From: CAJWOS01 sp964502005 | GTDB taxonomy: Bacteria; Myxococcota_A; UBA796; UBA2385 | NCBI GenBank assembly: GCA_964502005.1 | Contig: CAZCUX010000009.1 | Span: forward strand, 124,001 to 188,000 | Direction: 5' to 3' | Length of the DNA stretch: 64,000 nt | Shown here: positions 1 through 8,991 of the stretch, piece after piece | Numbering within the stretch: the stretch's first letter is position 1 | How the letters are laid out: each line of letters begins with the position of its first letter | The notes under the pieces: generated by a model | What the model was told of the DNA's origin: nothing | Databases searched by the model: none | The model's input: only the letters and a program-made list of their open reading frames with translations | Program-made: the position numbers and the translations under genes

Positions 1-705
1 GACGAAGGGCGTGAGGTCTTCTTCGGATATGCCCCACAGCGACACGCTCCCCGGGACCGCAGGCGTGCCGGGTCCAAACAAGGGTGCCGGGGGCTCGCGC
101 ACGAGGGACGGGTCCTGTGCCGCGGTTCCCGATGGCGAAAGGCGCCACCACCACAGCAGCGTGCCGAGGGTTGTCATGGCGAGAAGTGCGCCCAGGGCTT
201 GCAGAATGGGGTGCGGGGGCGCCGTGCTTGTCACGCTTGCTGCGATGGGGCCCGTAGCCGTGATGACCTGCGCCTGGGGAGCCTGCGGTGCGAGCGGAGC
301 GGGCAGCAGTGTGGGCGCTTCCGTGCTTGCCAAGGAGAAGTGACCGTTGTTTACTTCGACGTTGATGTCGCGGGATGCGCTGTTCCCATCGAAGTTGACC
401 GTGCCGATGGATGTGAGCTCCGCGCCGACTTCTACGGCGAGCGCAAACTGGTGACCGCGCGGAAAGGCCGCGCCAGACCAGATGTGGTCACCGGCTTTGA
501 CGTCCGGCGCTTGGCCATCGTCGCGCAGGAGCACGGGGGTGGACGCGCCGGTCGGCTCCAACAAGCGCAAGCGAAACGGGCCATCGCGTGTCCCATCATT
601 GTGAATGCGCACCACGACGCCATTTGCCTGTGCGATTGCCGGGCGAATGGTCGTAGAGAGTGCGGCGCACAACAACAAGAGCGGAAACAAACGGTCCCTC
701 AGCAC
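1..705 (-). CDS. Secreted, membrane-anchored hypothetical protein (C-terminus beyond left edge)
   Basis: A minus-strand reading frame enters from the left edge and stays open for 235 codons back to a GTG at 703-705. The N-terminus (LRDRLFPLLLL, then AIAQANG) is a typical signal peptide. About 100 residues of beta-rich sequence follow, with DDGQAPDVKAGDHIW, which resembles the DDG..GDAVAGDGIY pattern of exported beta-sandwich domains. A Pro/Ala-rich linker leads to a membrane segment (LQALGALLAMTTLGTLLWWW) and then a cytoplasmic-type tail. The gene is truncated by the window, so the tail's function cannot be read. Start choice rests on the signal peptide; a TTG lies three codons upstream. The family is not recognised. 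Exported and membrane-anchored is well supported; anything more is inference. Confidence 0.75.
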   Translation of the reverse strand, partial: MLRDRLFPLLLLCAALSTTIRPAIAQANGVVVRIHNDGTRDGPFRLRLLEPTGASTPVLLRDDGQAPDVKAGDHIWSGAAFPRGHQFALAVEVGAELTSIGTVNFDGNSASRDINVEVNNGHFSLASTEAPTLLPAPLAPQAPQAQVITATGPIAASVTSTAPPHPILQALGALLAMTTLGTLLWWWRLSPSGTAAQDPSLVREPPAPLFGPGTPAVPGSVSLWGISEEDLTPFV

Positions 706-934
706 AATTGCCAAATCTGGCTTGACGCTCCGATTTTACAATTGGTCTTCACCGCGCGCATCATGTGCCGCGCTTGGGGGAGCACAGGTCGTTGGGTGTC
801 CAACGGGGCGTTTGTTCGCAAGGTGCCGCGCAACGTTGAAAATTAGCCGTTTTGGATACGGCTGCGCCCGAAAAAATGAATCGAATGCGGTGGACACCGT
901 TCGGGACTTCGCGCGCGCTCGGGGGCGCATCGGC
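706..934. other. Intergenic region, probable promoter of the left-edge gene
   Basis: These 229 bases separate two minus-strand genes. The AT-richer part just upstream of the left-edge gene (about 705-760) is a plausible promoter position, but no clear -35/-10 pair stands out. No gene is supported here. Confidence 0.4.
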
Positions 935-1720
935 TTATAACAGGGCGTCGCGGACCGCCCGGACCCGGCCAACGTCAACCGGGGCTTGCCAGTTGCCGCC
1001 CTCTTTGATGTAGCTCCCGACGATGACCGCGCTGGCGACATCGCGAAACGCGTGCGCCGACGCCGCGGTGACGCCCGAGCCAACGACAACCGGCAAGCCA
1101 GCGGTCTTTGCGGCGACAACATGGGCTGGCTGCGTTGGTTGTCCTGTGGAGACCCCCGTGACCACGAGGACATCTGCGCCGCAAAAGGCGTGGCCGTGGG
1201 CCAAGGTCTCGAGGTCGAGGTCGGCGGTGACCGCGTGGGCGGCGTGCTTTTTTTGGACGTCGGCCCAGATTGCGGGCCCGCTGGCGCCAGACAACGTCGC
1301 GCGGCTTCGAAGCAAAGGTCCGGCGCATGCGTCCATCCAGCCCTCGTCCGCGACGTGGGCGTAGGCGAAGGCTTCGATGCGCAGAAAGGACGCACCGGTG
1401 GCGACACACAACCCGAGCGCCTCTCGCCATGCGCCGGACAGCACTTGTACGCCCACCGGCGCGCCGAACTGGACGACATCGTCGGTGGCGAGGGTCATCG
1501 CGGCGAGGGTGGATGGGTCGACGGAGCCGCGCAGATAGGGCAGGTCGCCCATGTTTTCGACGATGATGGCGTCGCATCCGCCGGCCAGCAAGCGCTCGGC
1601 GTCGCGCTTGGCCGCGGAACGTACTGCGGCCATCGAGCCGCCCCACCGCGGGCTTCCGGGAAGGGGAAGCAGGTGAACCATTCCCACGAGGGCGCAGCGT
1701 TCGAGCTGAAAGACGGACAT
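935..1720 (-). CDS. BtpA/SgcQ family TIM-barrel protein
   Basis: The 261-residue protein starts MSVFQLERCALVGMVHL, followed by LLPLPGSPRWGG, the N-terminal signature of the BtpA/SgcQ family. It continues with IVENMGD, conserved barrel strands and a late phosphate-loop-like GSGVTAASA. Length matches the family (about 250-280). In cyanobacteria BtpA stabilises photosystem I, while SgcQ is a predicted carbohydrate enzyme in E. coli. No photosynthesis or sugar-transport genes are nearby, so the substrate is unknown. It is transcribed divergently from dusA across about 120 bases. The family call is firm; the role is not. Confidence 0.85.
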   Translation of the reverse strand: MSVFQLERCALVGMVHLLPLPGSPRWGGSMAAVRSAAKRDAERLLAGGCDAIIVENMGDLPYLRGSVDPSTLAAMTLATDDVVQFGAPVGVQVLSGAWREALGLCVATGASFLRIEAFAYAHVADEGWMDACAGPLLRSRATLSGASGPAIWADVQKKHAAHAVTADLDLETLAHGHAFCGADVLVVTGVSTGQPTQPAHVVAAKTAGLPVVVGSGVTAASAHAFRDVASAVIVGSYIKEGGNWQAPVDVGRVRAVRDALL

Positions 1721-1839
1721 GCGGACTCCACAATAGACGGACGGTGCGGCCCGGTAGCGTGGCAGACGGGCGACAACAAAGGCAGTGGCTACGCGGCGGC
1801 GACAAGGCGGGTTAGAGCGCGGTCATTTGGAGACCGCCC

Positions 1840-2850
1840 ATGCCCCCCCGCGCCCTTACGCCGAAGTTGTCAGTGGCGCCCATGATGGAGCGCACGGACC
1901 GTTATTTCCGTCGTTTGGTGCGCGCGATATCGCGGAACACGCTGTTGGTGACGGAAATGGTCACGACGGGCGCGTTGCTGCATGGACCGCGGGACCGCCT
2001 GCTGGCCTACGACCCGAGCGAACACCCCATTTCGATGCAGCTGGGCGGCGACGACCCGCGCGACCTTGTGGCGTGTGCGAAAATCGCTGTGGACTGCGGG
2101 TACGACGAGGTCAACCTGAATGTCGGCTGCCCTTCGTCGCGGGTGCAAGCGGGGAGCTTTGGTGTTGCCTTGATGGCGCGACCGGAGCGGGTCGCCGAGG
2201 CCGTCGCGGACATGCGGGCAGCGGTGTCCGTTCCCGTGACGGTAAAGCACCGGATTGGCTTCGACAATATCGACCGCTACGAAGATATGCTCCGGTTTGT
2301 AGACATCGTGGCCGCGGCGGGTTGTGACCGTTTTACGGTCCATGCGCGAAAAGCGTGGCTGCATGGTCTCTCTCCGAAAGAGAACCGCACCGTCCCGCCC
2401 CTGTTGTACCCATTTGTCTATCGCCTCAAACGTGAACGTCCGCAGTTGGAGATTGAGCTCAACGGCGGCGTCATGAATTTGGACGAAGTGGAAGCCCATT
2501 TGGCCCATGTGGATGGGGTCATGGTGGGGCGCGCGGCCTATGACAACCCGATGCTGATGCGCACGGCCGATGCGCGTTTGTGGGGCAGGGCGAATCCGCT
2601 GGCAGACACGTTAGACGAGCGGGCTGCGCGATTTGTGGTGGCGGAGGAAATGCTCTCGTTTTACGCCAAAATTCGCGCCCAGGGAGACTTTTCGGATTCC
2701 CACGCTCTGCGACACCTGTTGACCCTTTGGACAGGCCTCCCGGGTGCGCGGGCGTGGCGTCGTATGTTGAGCGAAGGCATCACCCAAGGACAAGCGGCGG
2801 AGGGCGTTCTGGAGGCGGCCATTCGGCGAATGCAAGAGGGGGGCAGATGA
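1840..2850 (+). CDS. dusA: tRNA-dihydrouridine(20/20a) synthase DusA
   Basis: This flavoenzyme reduces uridine to dihydrouridine in the tRNA D-loop using NADPH. The 336-residue protein carries the DusA-type start LSVAPMMERTDRYFRRL, the catalytic-cysteine motif NVGCPSSRVQ (Cys97), VTVKHRIG, FTVHARKAWLHGLSPKENR and LNGGV, covering the FMN- and tRNA-binding barrel. Length and motifs fit DusA rather than DusB or DusC. The first ATG is used. The stop codon overlaps the start of the following metal exporter (ATGA), so the two are probably translationally coupled, although no functional link is known. Nothing looks broken. Confidence 0.95.
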   Translation: MPPRALTPKLSVAPMMERTDRYFRRLVRAISRNTLLVTEMVTTGALLHGPRDRLLAYDPSEHPISMQLGGDDPRDLVACAKIAVDCGYDEVNLNVGCPSSRVQAGSFGVALMARPERVAEAVADMRAAVSVPVTVKHRIGFDNIDRYEDMLRFVDIVAAAGCDRFTVHARKAWLHGLSPKENRTVPPLLYPFVYRLKRERPQLEIELNGGVMNLDEVEAHLAHVDGVMVGRAAYDNPMLMRTADARLWGRANPLADTLDERAARFVVAEEMLSFYAKIRAQGDFSDSHALRHLLTLWTGLPGARAWRRMLSEGITQGQAAEGVLEAAIRRMQEGGR

Positions 2851-3815
2851 GCCCTTCGTCGGAGGATGTGCGCGCAGCCTTAGAGAGCCACGGCCACCAC
2901 CACCACGACCATCGTGTGCGGGCGCGCACCGACCGTGCATTGCTGATTGCAGCGGGGCTCAACGGCTTTTTCTTTTTGGTAGAGGCCGGCACAAGCTATT
3001 GGACGGAGTCGTTGGCGCTTGCAAGCGACGCCGTCCATATGGTGGGAGATGTTGGCGCGTTGCTGATGGCCCTCGGAGCGGCCCGCATCGCGCGTTTGCC
3101 GCGCTCGGATGAGCGGACCTTCGGCTTGGTTCGTGCGGAAACATTGGGTGCATTTGCCAACGGCATGCTGTTAGCGCTTGGTTCGCTGCTGATTGTAGGC
3201 GAGGGAGTTGACCGGCTGGTGTCGGGAATCCCCGAAGTGCCGGGGTTTCCGGTGCTCGTGGTGTCCCTGGTTGGCTTATTTGTCAATGTGTTGTCGGCGT
3301 GGATTCTTTGGCGTGCGGCCTCGGGCGGGTCCGGTGAGGTGGGGGGTGAAAACCTCAACCTGCGCGGCGCAATGGGCCATATGTTGGCCGACGCGATGGG
3401 CTCCGTAGGTGCGATTGTCGCGGCCGGCTTTTTGTTGGCCGGTTTCAGCCAAGCGGATGCCTTCGTGAGCCTCCTCATCGCGGTCATGGTCGCCGTCGCG
3501 GGCGCTTCGTTGATGCGCGATGCGGGGCGGGTGCTGCTTCAGCTACCACCCGTCGGAATGGCGGTGCCGGCCGTCCGCGCGGACCTCGCGTCGGTGCCGA
3601 AGGTCAAAGGGGTCCATGAGCTGCATATTTGGAGCTTGGACGGCACGTTTGCGATATTGACGGTCCATTTGGTGATTGAACGCGGCGCAGATCCGATTGC
3701 TGTCCGGGGACAGGCTTGCCGAATGCTCTCTGTCAATCACGGCATTCGGCATGTCACGCTGCAAGTCGAAGTGGAGGACGAAGGTGGTGACGAAGCCTTG
3801 ATTCCTCACCCCTGA
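2847..3815 (+). CDS. CDF family cation (zinc) efflux transporter
   Basis: The product is a 322-residue inner-membrane metal/proton antiporter of the cation diffusion facilitator family (ZitB/CzcD type). The ATG at 2847 overlaps the dusA stop. Shortly after the start comes a His-rich stretch (HGHHHHDH), a usual metal-capturing tail. Six hydrophobic segments follow. The two metal-site motifs on helices 2 and 5 are visible as DAVHMVGD and HMLADAMG (HxxxD each). The C-terminal cytoplasmic domain has VHELHIWSLDG and HVTLQVE, as in family members. Zinc is the likely main substrate by family; cobalt or cadmium cannot be excluded. Confidence 0.92.
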   Translation: MSPSSEDVRAALESHGHHHHDHRVRARTDRALLIAAGLNGFFFLVEAGTSYWTESLALASDAVHMVGDVGALLMALGAARIARLPRSDERTFGLVRAETLGAFANGMLLALGSLLIVGEGVDRLVSGIPEVPGFPVLVVSLVGLFVNVLSAWILWRAASGGSGEVGGENLNLRGAMGHMLADAMGSVGAIVAAGFLLAGFSQADAFVSLLIAVMVAVAGASLMRDAGRVLLQLPPVGMAVPAVRADLASVPKVKGVHELHIWSLDGTFAILTVHLVIERGADPIAVRGQACRMLSVNHGIRHVTLQVEVEDEGGDEALIPHP

Positions 3816-3826
3816 ACCGAACGCGC

Positions 3827-4357
3827 TTATCCGCGACGCACCTTTTTTTGCTTTTGCAGGTAGCGGTTTCGTTTGAAGCGCGAGGAGTGCTCCAGCAAGG
3901 TCACGCCCGAGAGGTGGTCCATTTCGTGCTGGATGACGACCGCAGAAAAGCCCTCGTAGCGCCGCACTTGGCGATTGCCGTCGGCATCTTGAAACTCTAC
4001 GTCGATTTGGTCGTGGCGGTCAATGTTCTGGGAGTACTCGGGCACCGAGAGACAGCTCTCGGACCAAGTGATGGTCCCCTCGCCATGGGCCACGATGGTG
4101 GGGTTGACCATAAACACCAACTCGATGCCTTTTTTCTGTTCGCCGTCTTCTCCCTCGAATCCGGGGTCGGCCACCAAAATGCGCCGTGAGTCGCCTATCT
4201 GGGGTGCGGCCAAGCCAACGCCGGGTGCGGCATACATGGTTTCCGCCATATTGTCAAGCAAGGTCTTTAGCGCGGGGCCGAACTCGTCGGGCCGCACGTC
4301 GCGTGCTTTTTTGGCGAGAATCGGGTGAGGAGCCTCGAGGATGTCGAGGAGGGGCAT
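3827..4357 (-). CDS. def: Peptide deformylase
   Basis: The enzyme removes the formyl group from the N-terminal methionine of nascent proteins, using an active-site metal. With the ATG at 4355-4357 (MPLLDILEAPHPIL) the protein is 176 residues, the usual length. All three signatures are present: GVGLAAPQIG (residues 46-55), ESCLSVPE with the metal-ligand Cys102, and QHEMDHLSG with His144, Glu145 and His148. The usual EGCLS is ESCLS here, a tolerated change. The frame is open further upstream, but that extension does not align with the family. It is convergent with the metal exporter, only 11 bases apart. fmt is not adjacent. Confidence 0.95.
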   Translation of the reverse strand: MPLLDILEAPHPILAKKARDVRPDEFGPALKTLLDNMAETMYAAPGVGLAAPQIGDSRRILVADPGFEGEDGEQKKGIELVFMVNPTIVAHGEGTITWSESCLSVPEYSQNIDRHDQIDVEFQDADGNRQVRRYEGFSAVVIQHEMDHLSGVTLLEHSSRFKRNRYLQKQKKVRRG

Positions 4358-4633
4358 GTTGGCTCCGAAAACGGTTGGGGTGTGGAGAGAGTTATCTGGC
4401 TTCGGGCCCTGCGTCAGCGCCTGTGGCGGCCTCGCGGAAAGGTCGGCGTGCGTTTCGGCTGGGCGCGGCATCCGAAAACGCGGGCATATTCGGCGCAATC
4501 AGCTGGAATTTGGGTGTCGCGGGGGACGGAATTCGATGCGTACATCGGCTTGCCCCCAGGGTACACTCGGCAGGCGTGTCGGTTTGGGCTAACCGTTCTC
4601 GCGAGCTGTTCCGGGTCACGCGAGGAGGTTCCG

Positions 4634-5887
4634 GTGGCATTTGGTCGCATTCCGCGCTTCAGTCCTAGTTTTTCGCCGTCCGAGGCGGCGCTGTCCGCGC
4701 GCTGGTTGGTGGCCTCGGGCGATGACAACGCGCGTGTGGCGGATTGGGAAGCCGAGTTTGCGTCGTATATCGGTGCCCGTCATGCGGTGATGGTGCCCTC
4801 GGCGCGGTTTGGCTTCTATTTGTTGCTGAAGGCGCTTGGCATCGGTGCGGGCGACGAAGTCATCATTCCTGCGCTCACGTATTTTGCGATACCTGCGATG
4901 GTGCCGTTGACCGGCGCACGGCCGGTCTTTGCGGATGTCGGCTTGCGCAGCCATGTGCTCGACCCCGAGGCCTTCCGGCGCGCCATCACACCGCGGACAC
5001 GGGCGGTGGTTCCGACGCACCTCTTTGGCACGCCTTGCGACATGGATGCCATTCGAGAGATTGCGGATGAGCACGGCATCCAGGTGATTGAAGACTGTGC
5101 GCAAAGCACGGGGGCACGGCACGCGGGTCGGCGGGTTGGGCATCTTGGACACCATGCATACTACACGTTTGGCCTAACCAAAAATATCACCACGCTCTCT
5201 GGTGCGATGGTAACCACGGACAACGACGACGTTGCTGCTTCTGCTCGTGCTGCAATTTCGGCGGGTGGGTTTACCAGTCGTCGCAAGCTGGCCAAAGAAG
5301 CGGCCGTGGGCCTCGCGATGTGGGCGGCCACGCATCCGTCGTTGTACTGGGCGACGGTGCATCCGGCGGTGGTCTTGGGCAATCGCCTGGGGCAAGACCC
5401 CATTCACGAGCGATTCGGCGAAGCAGAGCGGCGCTACGACCACGTTCCTGCCTCGTATACGGATGCGGGGCGGGCACGCTCGGTACAAGCGGCCGTGGGA
5501 CGCCACCAGTTGTCGCGGATTGATGCGCTCAATGGTGCGCGCATTCGTAATGGTCGGCATTTGGATGCGGCGCTGGCCCATGTGCCGGGCCTCACGACGC
5601 CCGAGTATCCGCCGGGCTCCGAGCCCATTTACATGAGCTTTGTGGTGCATCACCCGCGTCGCGACGACCTCGCGGCGGAGCTGCGGCGGCGGGGTGTAGA
5701 CACCACTGTCGGCTACATGGGGGCTTACGGAGATCATCCGTTGTTCCCGGAGTATACGGCCGATTGTCCCAATGCCGCAAAAGCAGCCCAAGAGCTGCTC
5801 CATTTGCCGGTTCATCCCAACTTGACGCGGGCCGACCTCGACCACTTGGTGGAGTCCGTTCGGGCTGCCACCCTTGTCCTGCGTTGA
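4634..5887 (+). CDS. DegT/DnrJ/EryC1/StrS family PLP aminotransferase
   Basis: The protein (417 residues) is a PLP-dependent sugar aminotransferase-type enzyme. Such proteins usually make amino sugars for surface polysaccharides. The start is GTG at 4634, chosen because an AGGAGG at 4623-4628 sits just upstream and the family fold begins there. Visible features are DEVIIPALTYFAI, EDCAQSTGA (Asp154, which contacts the pyridine nitrogen) and YYTFGLTKNITTLSGAM with the PLP lysine at about residue 183. The Lys context resembles aminotransferases paired with unusual metabolite pathways more than classic perosamine synthases. A radical SAM gene follows 76 bases later on the same strand, suggesting joint action. 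The substrate is unknown. Confidence 0.88.
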   Translation: MAFGRIPRFSPSFSPSEAALSARWLVASGDDNARVADWEAEFASYIGARHAVMVPSARFGFYLLLKALGIGAGDEVIIPALTYFAIPAMVPLTGARPVFADVGLRSHVLDPEAFRRAITPRTRAVVPTHLFGTPCDMDAIREIADEHGIQVIEDCAQSTGARHAGRRVGHLGHHAYYTFGLTKNITTLSGAMVTTDNDDVAASARAAISAGGFTSRRKLAKEAAVGLAMWAATHPSLYWATVHPAVVLGNRLGQDPIHERFGEAERRYDHVPASYTDAGRARSVQAAVGRHQLSRIDALNGARIRNGRHLDAALAHVPGLTTPEYPPGSEPIYMSFVVHHPRRDDLAAELRRRGVDTTVGYMGAYGDHPLFPEYTADCPNAAKAAQELLHLPVHPNLTRADLDHLVESVRAATLVLR

Positions 5888-5963
5888 TGCGACGGGCATT
5901 GTGGGAGAAAGGGGCTATGACAGTCGGGAATGCCCTCGATGGGGCGGTTCGTGGAGGTGAGCA

Positions 5964-7187
5964 GTGATTCGATTTACGGCGCGCAATTATCTGCGAATCG
6001 CAAAAGCTGCGGCTACACGAGATGTGCCGGTGTATGCCCACTTTGGCATTACCCACCGCTGCAACCTCACCTGCCAGATGTGCGGGATTTGGCGCTATGG
6101 CGATGAAGACGAGGAGCTCAATCTCGACCAAATCGAAGAGATGGCTGCCCGAATGTCGCGCATCGGCGTTGTGCAGGTGTCGATTGGGGGTGGCGAGCCG
6201 TTTGCGGTGCGCCACCTCGAAGATGCCGCGTCGATTTTTTTGCGACATGGCCTCAACCTGCGCATCCTGACCAACGGTATCGGCGTTGGAAATGGCCGAA
6301 ATGTCGTGCAGGGCGTCGACTACCTCTCCCGCGTCGACCGCTGCATCGACCTGGGCGTGAAAAACTTCAGCATCTCGCTCGACAGCTTGTATCCCGCGCG
6401 GTTCGACTGGATTTGCGAGTCCGAAGGTGCTTGGAACGACGCAGTGCGTACGATTACGCATATTGGAAAGCGCTTGCATGGCGTTCCTGGCGCGATGCCC
6501 ACGCTGAATTGTGTAGTCAGCAACCTCAATTTGGAAGAGCTGCCGGACATGGTTCGGTTTGCGCGCGAGGTTGGATTTGCCATCAGCTTTTTGCCGGTGG
6601 AGCTCTTGGCGGAGCGAAAAGACGGCGTGCGGAACTGGGAAGCGCGCTTCATCCGGTATCGTCCCGAGATGGGCGTGTACCATGCCGACTCACCCGACGA
6701 AGTGCGTGCCCGCATCGACCGCGCCTACGACCAGCTTGTCCGCATGAAGGCCGAGGGCTGGCCCATCCTCAACTCCACGCCCTACCTCGAATCGAGCCGC
6801 CAATACCTCAAGACCGGTCGCTTCCCCTCCGACGGCTGCGATGCGGGGCGGCTGTACTTCAGTGTCGCGCCCAACGGCCAGTTTACGATTTGTCACCGCA
6901 CCGTGCACCAACACCTGAGCTTTCTTGACCCCGACTTCGAGACGTACTTCCACTCGGAAGTCTACGAGCGAAAGCGCCTGATGGAAGCCGGGGCGTGTGA
7001 AGGCTGTATGCGCGCATGCTGGATTGACACGAGCAGCATGTTCCGCACCATGCGCGGCTTCTTCGAAACCACGCGCCTCACGCTGACGCCGCGCACCCAT
7101 GTACCGGTCGATTTTGCGGGCGCGCAGCAGTGGGCCCGCCACGATGATGTGCCCATCGTGCCGGAAATGGCCGCAGCGCGGGCGTAG
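5964..7187 (+). CDS. Radical SAM protein with SPASM-like C-terminal cysteines
   Basis: The 407-residue protein opens with ARNYLRIAKAAATRDVPVY, then the CX3CX2C motif CNLTCQMC (Cys33, 37, 40) that binds the 4Fe-4S cluster cleaving S-adenosylmethionine. A GGGEPF motif follows at about residue 75. The C-terminal part has extra cysteines (CDAGRLYFS, then CEGCMRAC), as in SPASM/twitch proteins with auxiliary clusters. The start is GTG with GGAGGTGA at 5953-5960. It probably forms an operon with the DegT-type aminotransferase. No precursor peptide gene is visible, so a small-molecule substrate such as a sugar or lipid is at least as likely as a peptide. Confidence 0.88.
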   Translation: MIRFTARNYLRIAKAAATRDVPVYAHFGITHRCNLTCQMCGIWRYGDEDEELNLDQIEEMAARMSRIGVVQVSIGGGEPFAVRHLEDAASIFLRHGLNLRILTNGIGVGNGRNVVQGVDYLSRVDRCIDLGVKNFSISLDSLYPARFDWICESEGAWNDAVRTITHIGKRLHGVPGAMPTLNCVVSNLNLEELPDMVRFAREVGFAISFLPVELLAERKDGVRNWEARFIRYRPEMGVYHADSPDEVRARIDRAYDQLVRMKAEGWPILNSTPYLESSRQYLKTGRFPSDGCDAGRLYFSVAPNGQFTICHRTVHQHLSFLDPDFETYFHSEVYERKRLMEAGACEGCMRACWIDTSSMFRTMRGFFETTRLTLTPRTHVPVDFAGAQQWARHDDVPIVPEMAAARA

Positions 7188-7221
7188 GACGTGCGGCCAA
7201 CCGACGCCGTGGGTGTGGGTG

Positions 7222-7713
7222 CTACATCCGGTTGAGGGTGAGCACTCCGCGCGACCCATATGAATACTGGCATTCCCCTACAAGGCCGGCACCATCCAGC
7301 TCTGCCGTCAAGAAGATGTTCATGGGGTAGCCGTAGTAGTCGACGGCGAACAGCAGCTCGACGGCCCCTGGCGTGCTGGTGCCTTCGACATCGGCTTCCC
7401 AGGTGCCCCAGCCGGTAATCCACAAGCCATCTCCGGTGACGACACCCGCGTCATCGAAGAGATTGAGCTCGAGCTGGTAGGGGTAGCCATAGATTTCGCA
7501 GGTGCCGGCCCAAGAACCGCTCATGGTGCCGCCTTCCGTGATGTCGCCATCGGGTTCACCAAAGTTGCCGACTTTGTAGAGGGCATCGGTGTTGACATCG
7601 GCGGACATGTCGGGGGGGGCATTGAGCATTGCGCACGACGCTGCAGTGACCACGATTCCCGCCAAAACGGGCCATCCTTCGCGAAAGGACTGTCGGGGGG
7701 ATGGGCGGCTCAT
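7222..7713 (-). CDS. Small predicted lipoprotein
   Basis: With the ATG at 7711-7713 the protein is 163 residues. A GGAGG lies about 8 bases upstream, which decides against the longer open frame. The N-terminus has a basic region, a hydrophobic stretch (WPVLAGIVVTAAS) and a Cys in AASC, a reasonable lipobox. The mature part is acidic, rich in Gly, Tyr and Trp, and looks like a single beta-sandwich or lipocalin-like domain (SWAGTCEIYGYPYQLELN, then GLWITGWGTW). No family is recognised. It converges with the radical SAM gene, 34 bases apart. Confidence 0.75.
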   Translation of the reverse strand: MSRPSPRQSFREGWPVLAGIVVTAASCAMLNAPPDMSADVNTDALYKVGNFGEPDGDITEGGTMSGSWAGTCEIYGYPYQLELNLFDDAGVVTGDGLWITGWGTWEADVEGTSTPGAVELLFAVDYYGYPMNIFLTAELDGAGLVGECQYSYGSRGVLTLNRM

Positions 7714-8274
7714 GGAATCCTCCGGGTCGTATCGATACGACCGCTTTGGTAGTGTAGCGAGGTCTGCACCGACTCGACAGGGGAAACGAGGGCAAGGCTG
7801 TTGCGTCGCTTCGGCTCGGGCGTTCAACGTGTGCGGAAGGACAGAATTCGCGACCGCGGGAAAACCCTGGGCGAATTGGCCTTGTCATGCAGACGGTGGG
7901 AGAATACACTGTATATAAGAGCAGTTATTCAACGCATTGCCGGCAACGCGTGTGTTCCCGTCTACGGATAGGTCACAAGAAGAGAGATCTCTTCGTTGAT
8001 TTGTGCGGCATGCTCGAACCCTCCCCAATGCGGATGGGTCCGTCCCTTCCAATCCCTTCTCCTATCAACCCGGAAAGAGTCTGGTTGTCCTGGCTCGCGC
8101 GAAATGCTAGGTCCATGGTTCGTGTGTAGGGGCTTGGCGGGCGCTGTCCGCCAGGATGGATTCCCCGCTCATTTCTGGTTTGTTCTCTCGAAGCGCGGGT
8201 TCGGGCCGCCGCCGTTTCTGGCCGGCTTCCCGGCGCGTGAGTTGCGCTACTCCCTCGTCGGTCGAGGACCGTTC
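7714..8274. other. Long intergenic region upstream of the first Gld-type operon
   Basis: About 560 bases separate the lipoprotein from the permease start. No frame in it has a coherent coding signature. The left end carries the ribosome-binding site of the lipoprotein on the minus strand. A promoter-like pair near 7882-7910 faces right. The remaining 365 bases would be an unusually long leader; no known riboswitch or stable terminator-like hairpin was recognised in it. Confidence 0.5.
7882..7910 (+). promoter_or_regulatory. Candidate sigma-70-type promoter
   Basis: TTGTCA (7882-7887) and TACACT (7905-7910) are separated by 17 bases. They match five of six and four of six consensus positions. 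The site faces the permease/GldG/DUF4340 operon but would give a leader of about 360 bases, so it may serve something else or be chance. Confidence 0.35.
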
Positions 8275-8991
8275 ATGCAGAATGTCGCCGCTATCTTTCA
8301 GCGAGAGTTCGCAAGCTATTTTGATAGCCCTCTTGCATACATCGTCGTGCCGGCGTTTCTTGGCCTGGTGGGCGGTTTTTCGCTTTTCTTTCAAGATGTG
8401 TTTGATTCGGGTGTCGCGAGCTTGCGCACGGTGTTTTTCTGGAGCGCCGTTTCGTTTTTGCTGTTGATTCCTGCCGTGACGATGCGGCTGTTCGCTGAAG
8501 AGAAGCGCACGGGTTCGCTCGAATTGCTGGTCACGTTGCCGATTACCGAAGCGGAGATGGTGCTGGGAAAGTACCTCGCCGCGCTCGCTCTCATGACCCT
8601 CGCCTTGGCCCTTACCGTCACTTGGCCGATTTCGCTGATGTGGGTGGCGGAGCCCGATATCGGCCCGATTGTGGGTGGCTACCTTGGCTTGTTTTTGCTT
8701 GGGGCAGCATTCTGTGCAGTGGGTACTGCGGCAAGCGCGATTACCAACAACCAGGTCGTGAGCTTCTTGGTCGCGCTGATGGGCTGTTTGGTTCCATTCG
8801 TGTCGGGCTATGCCTTGGCGCGGGTTCCGGCGGCCTTGCTGCCCGTCGTGCAGTACTTGTCGACCGAGTACCACTTTGAAAACCTTGCCCGAGGGGTCGT
8901 CGACTCCCGGAACGTCTTTTTCTATGTGTCGGTGGTGGCGCTGTTTTTGCATATTGCCGTCTTCGCGCTCGAGCGGCGGAGGCTCACCTGA
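8275..8991 (+). CDS. ABC-2 type permease, GldF-like (cluster A)
   Basis: This 238-residue integral membrane protein starts at ATG 8275 (MQNVAAIFQREFASYF). It has about six hydrophobic segments and the family hallmark RLFAEEKRTGSLELLVTLPI after the second membrane segment. It resembles GldF and related permeases that work with an ATPase and a GldG-type substrate-binding-like subunit. The next gene starts on its stop codon (1-base overlap). No ATPase gene accompanies it, unlike the second cluster at 30-34.7 kb, whose permease is a clear paralogue. It may borrow that ATPase. The longer upstream frame looks non-coding. Confidence 0.9.
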   Translation: MQNVAAIFQREFASYFDSPLAYIVVPAFLGLVGGFSLFFQDVFDSGVASLRTVFFWSAVSFLLLIPAVTMRLFAEEKRTGSLELLVTLPITEAEMVLGKYLAALALMTLALALTVTWPISLMWVAEPDIGPIVGGYLGLFLLGAAFCAVGTAASAITNNQVVSFLVALMGCLVPFVSGYALARVPAALLPVVQYLSTEYHFENLARGVVDSRNVFFYVSVVALFLHIAVFALERRRLT

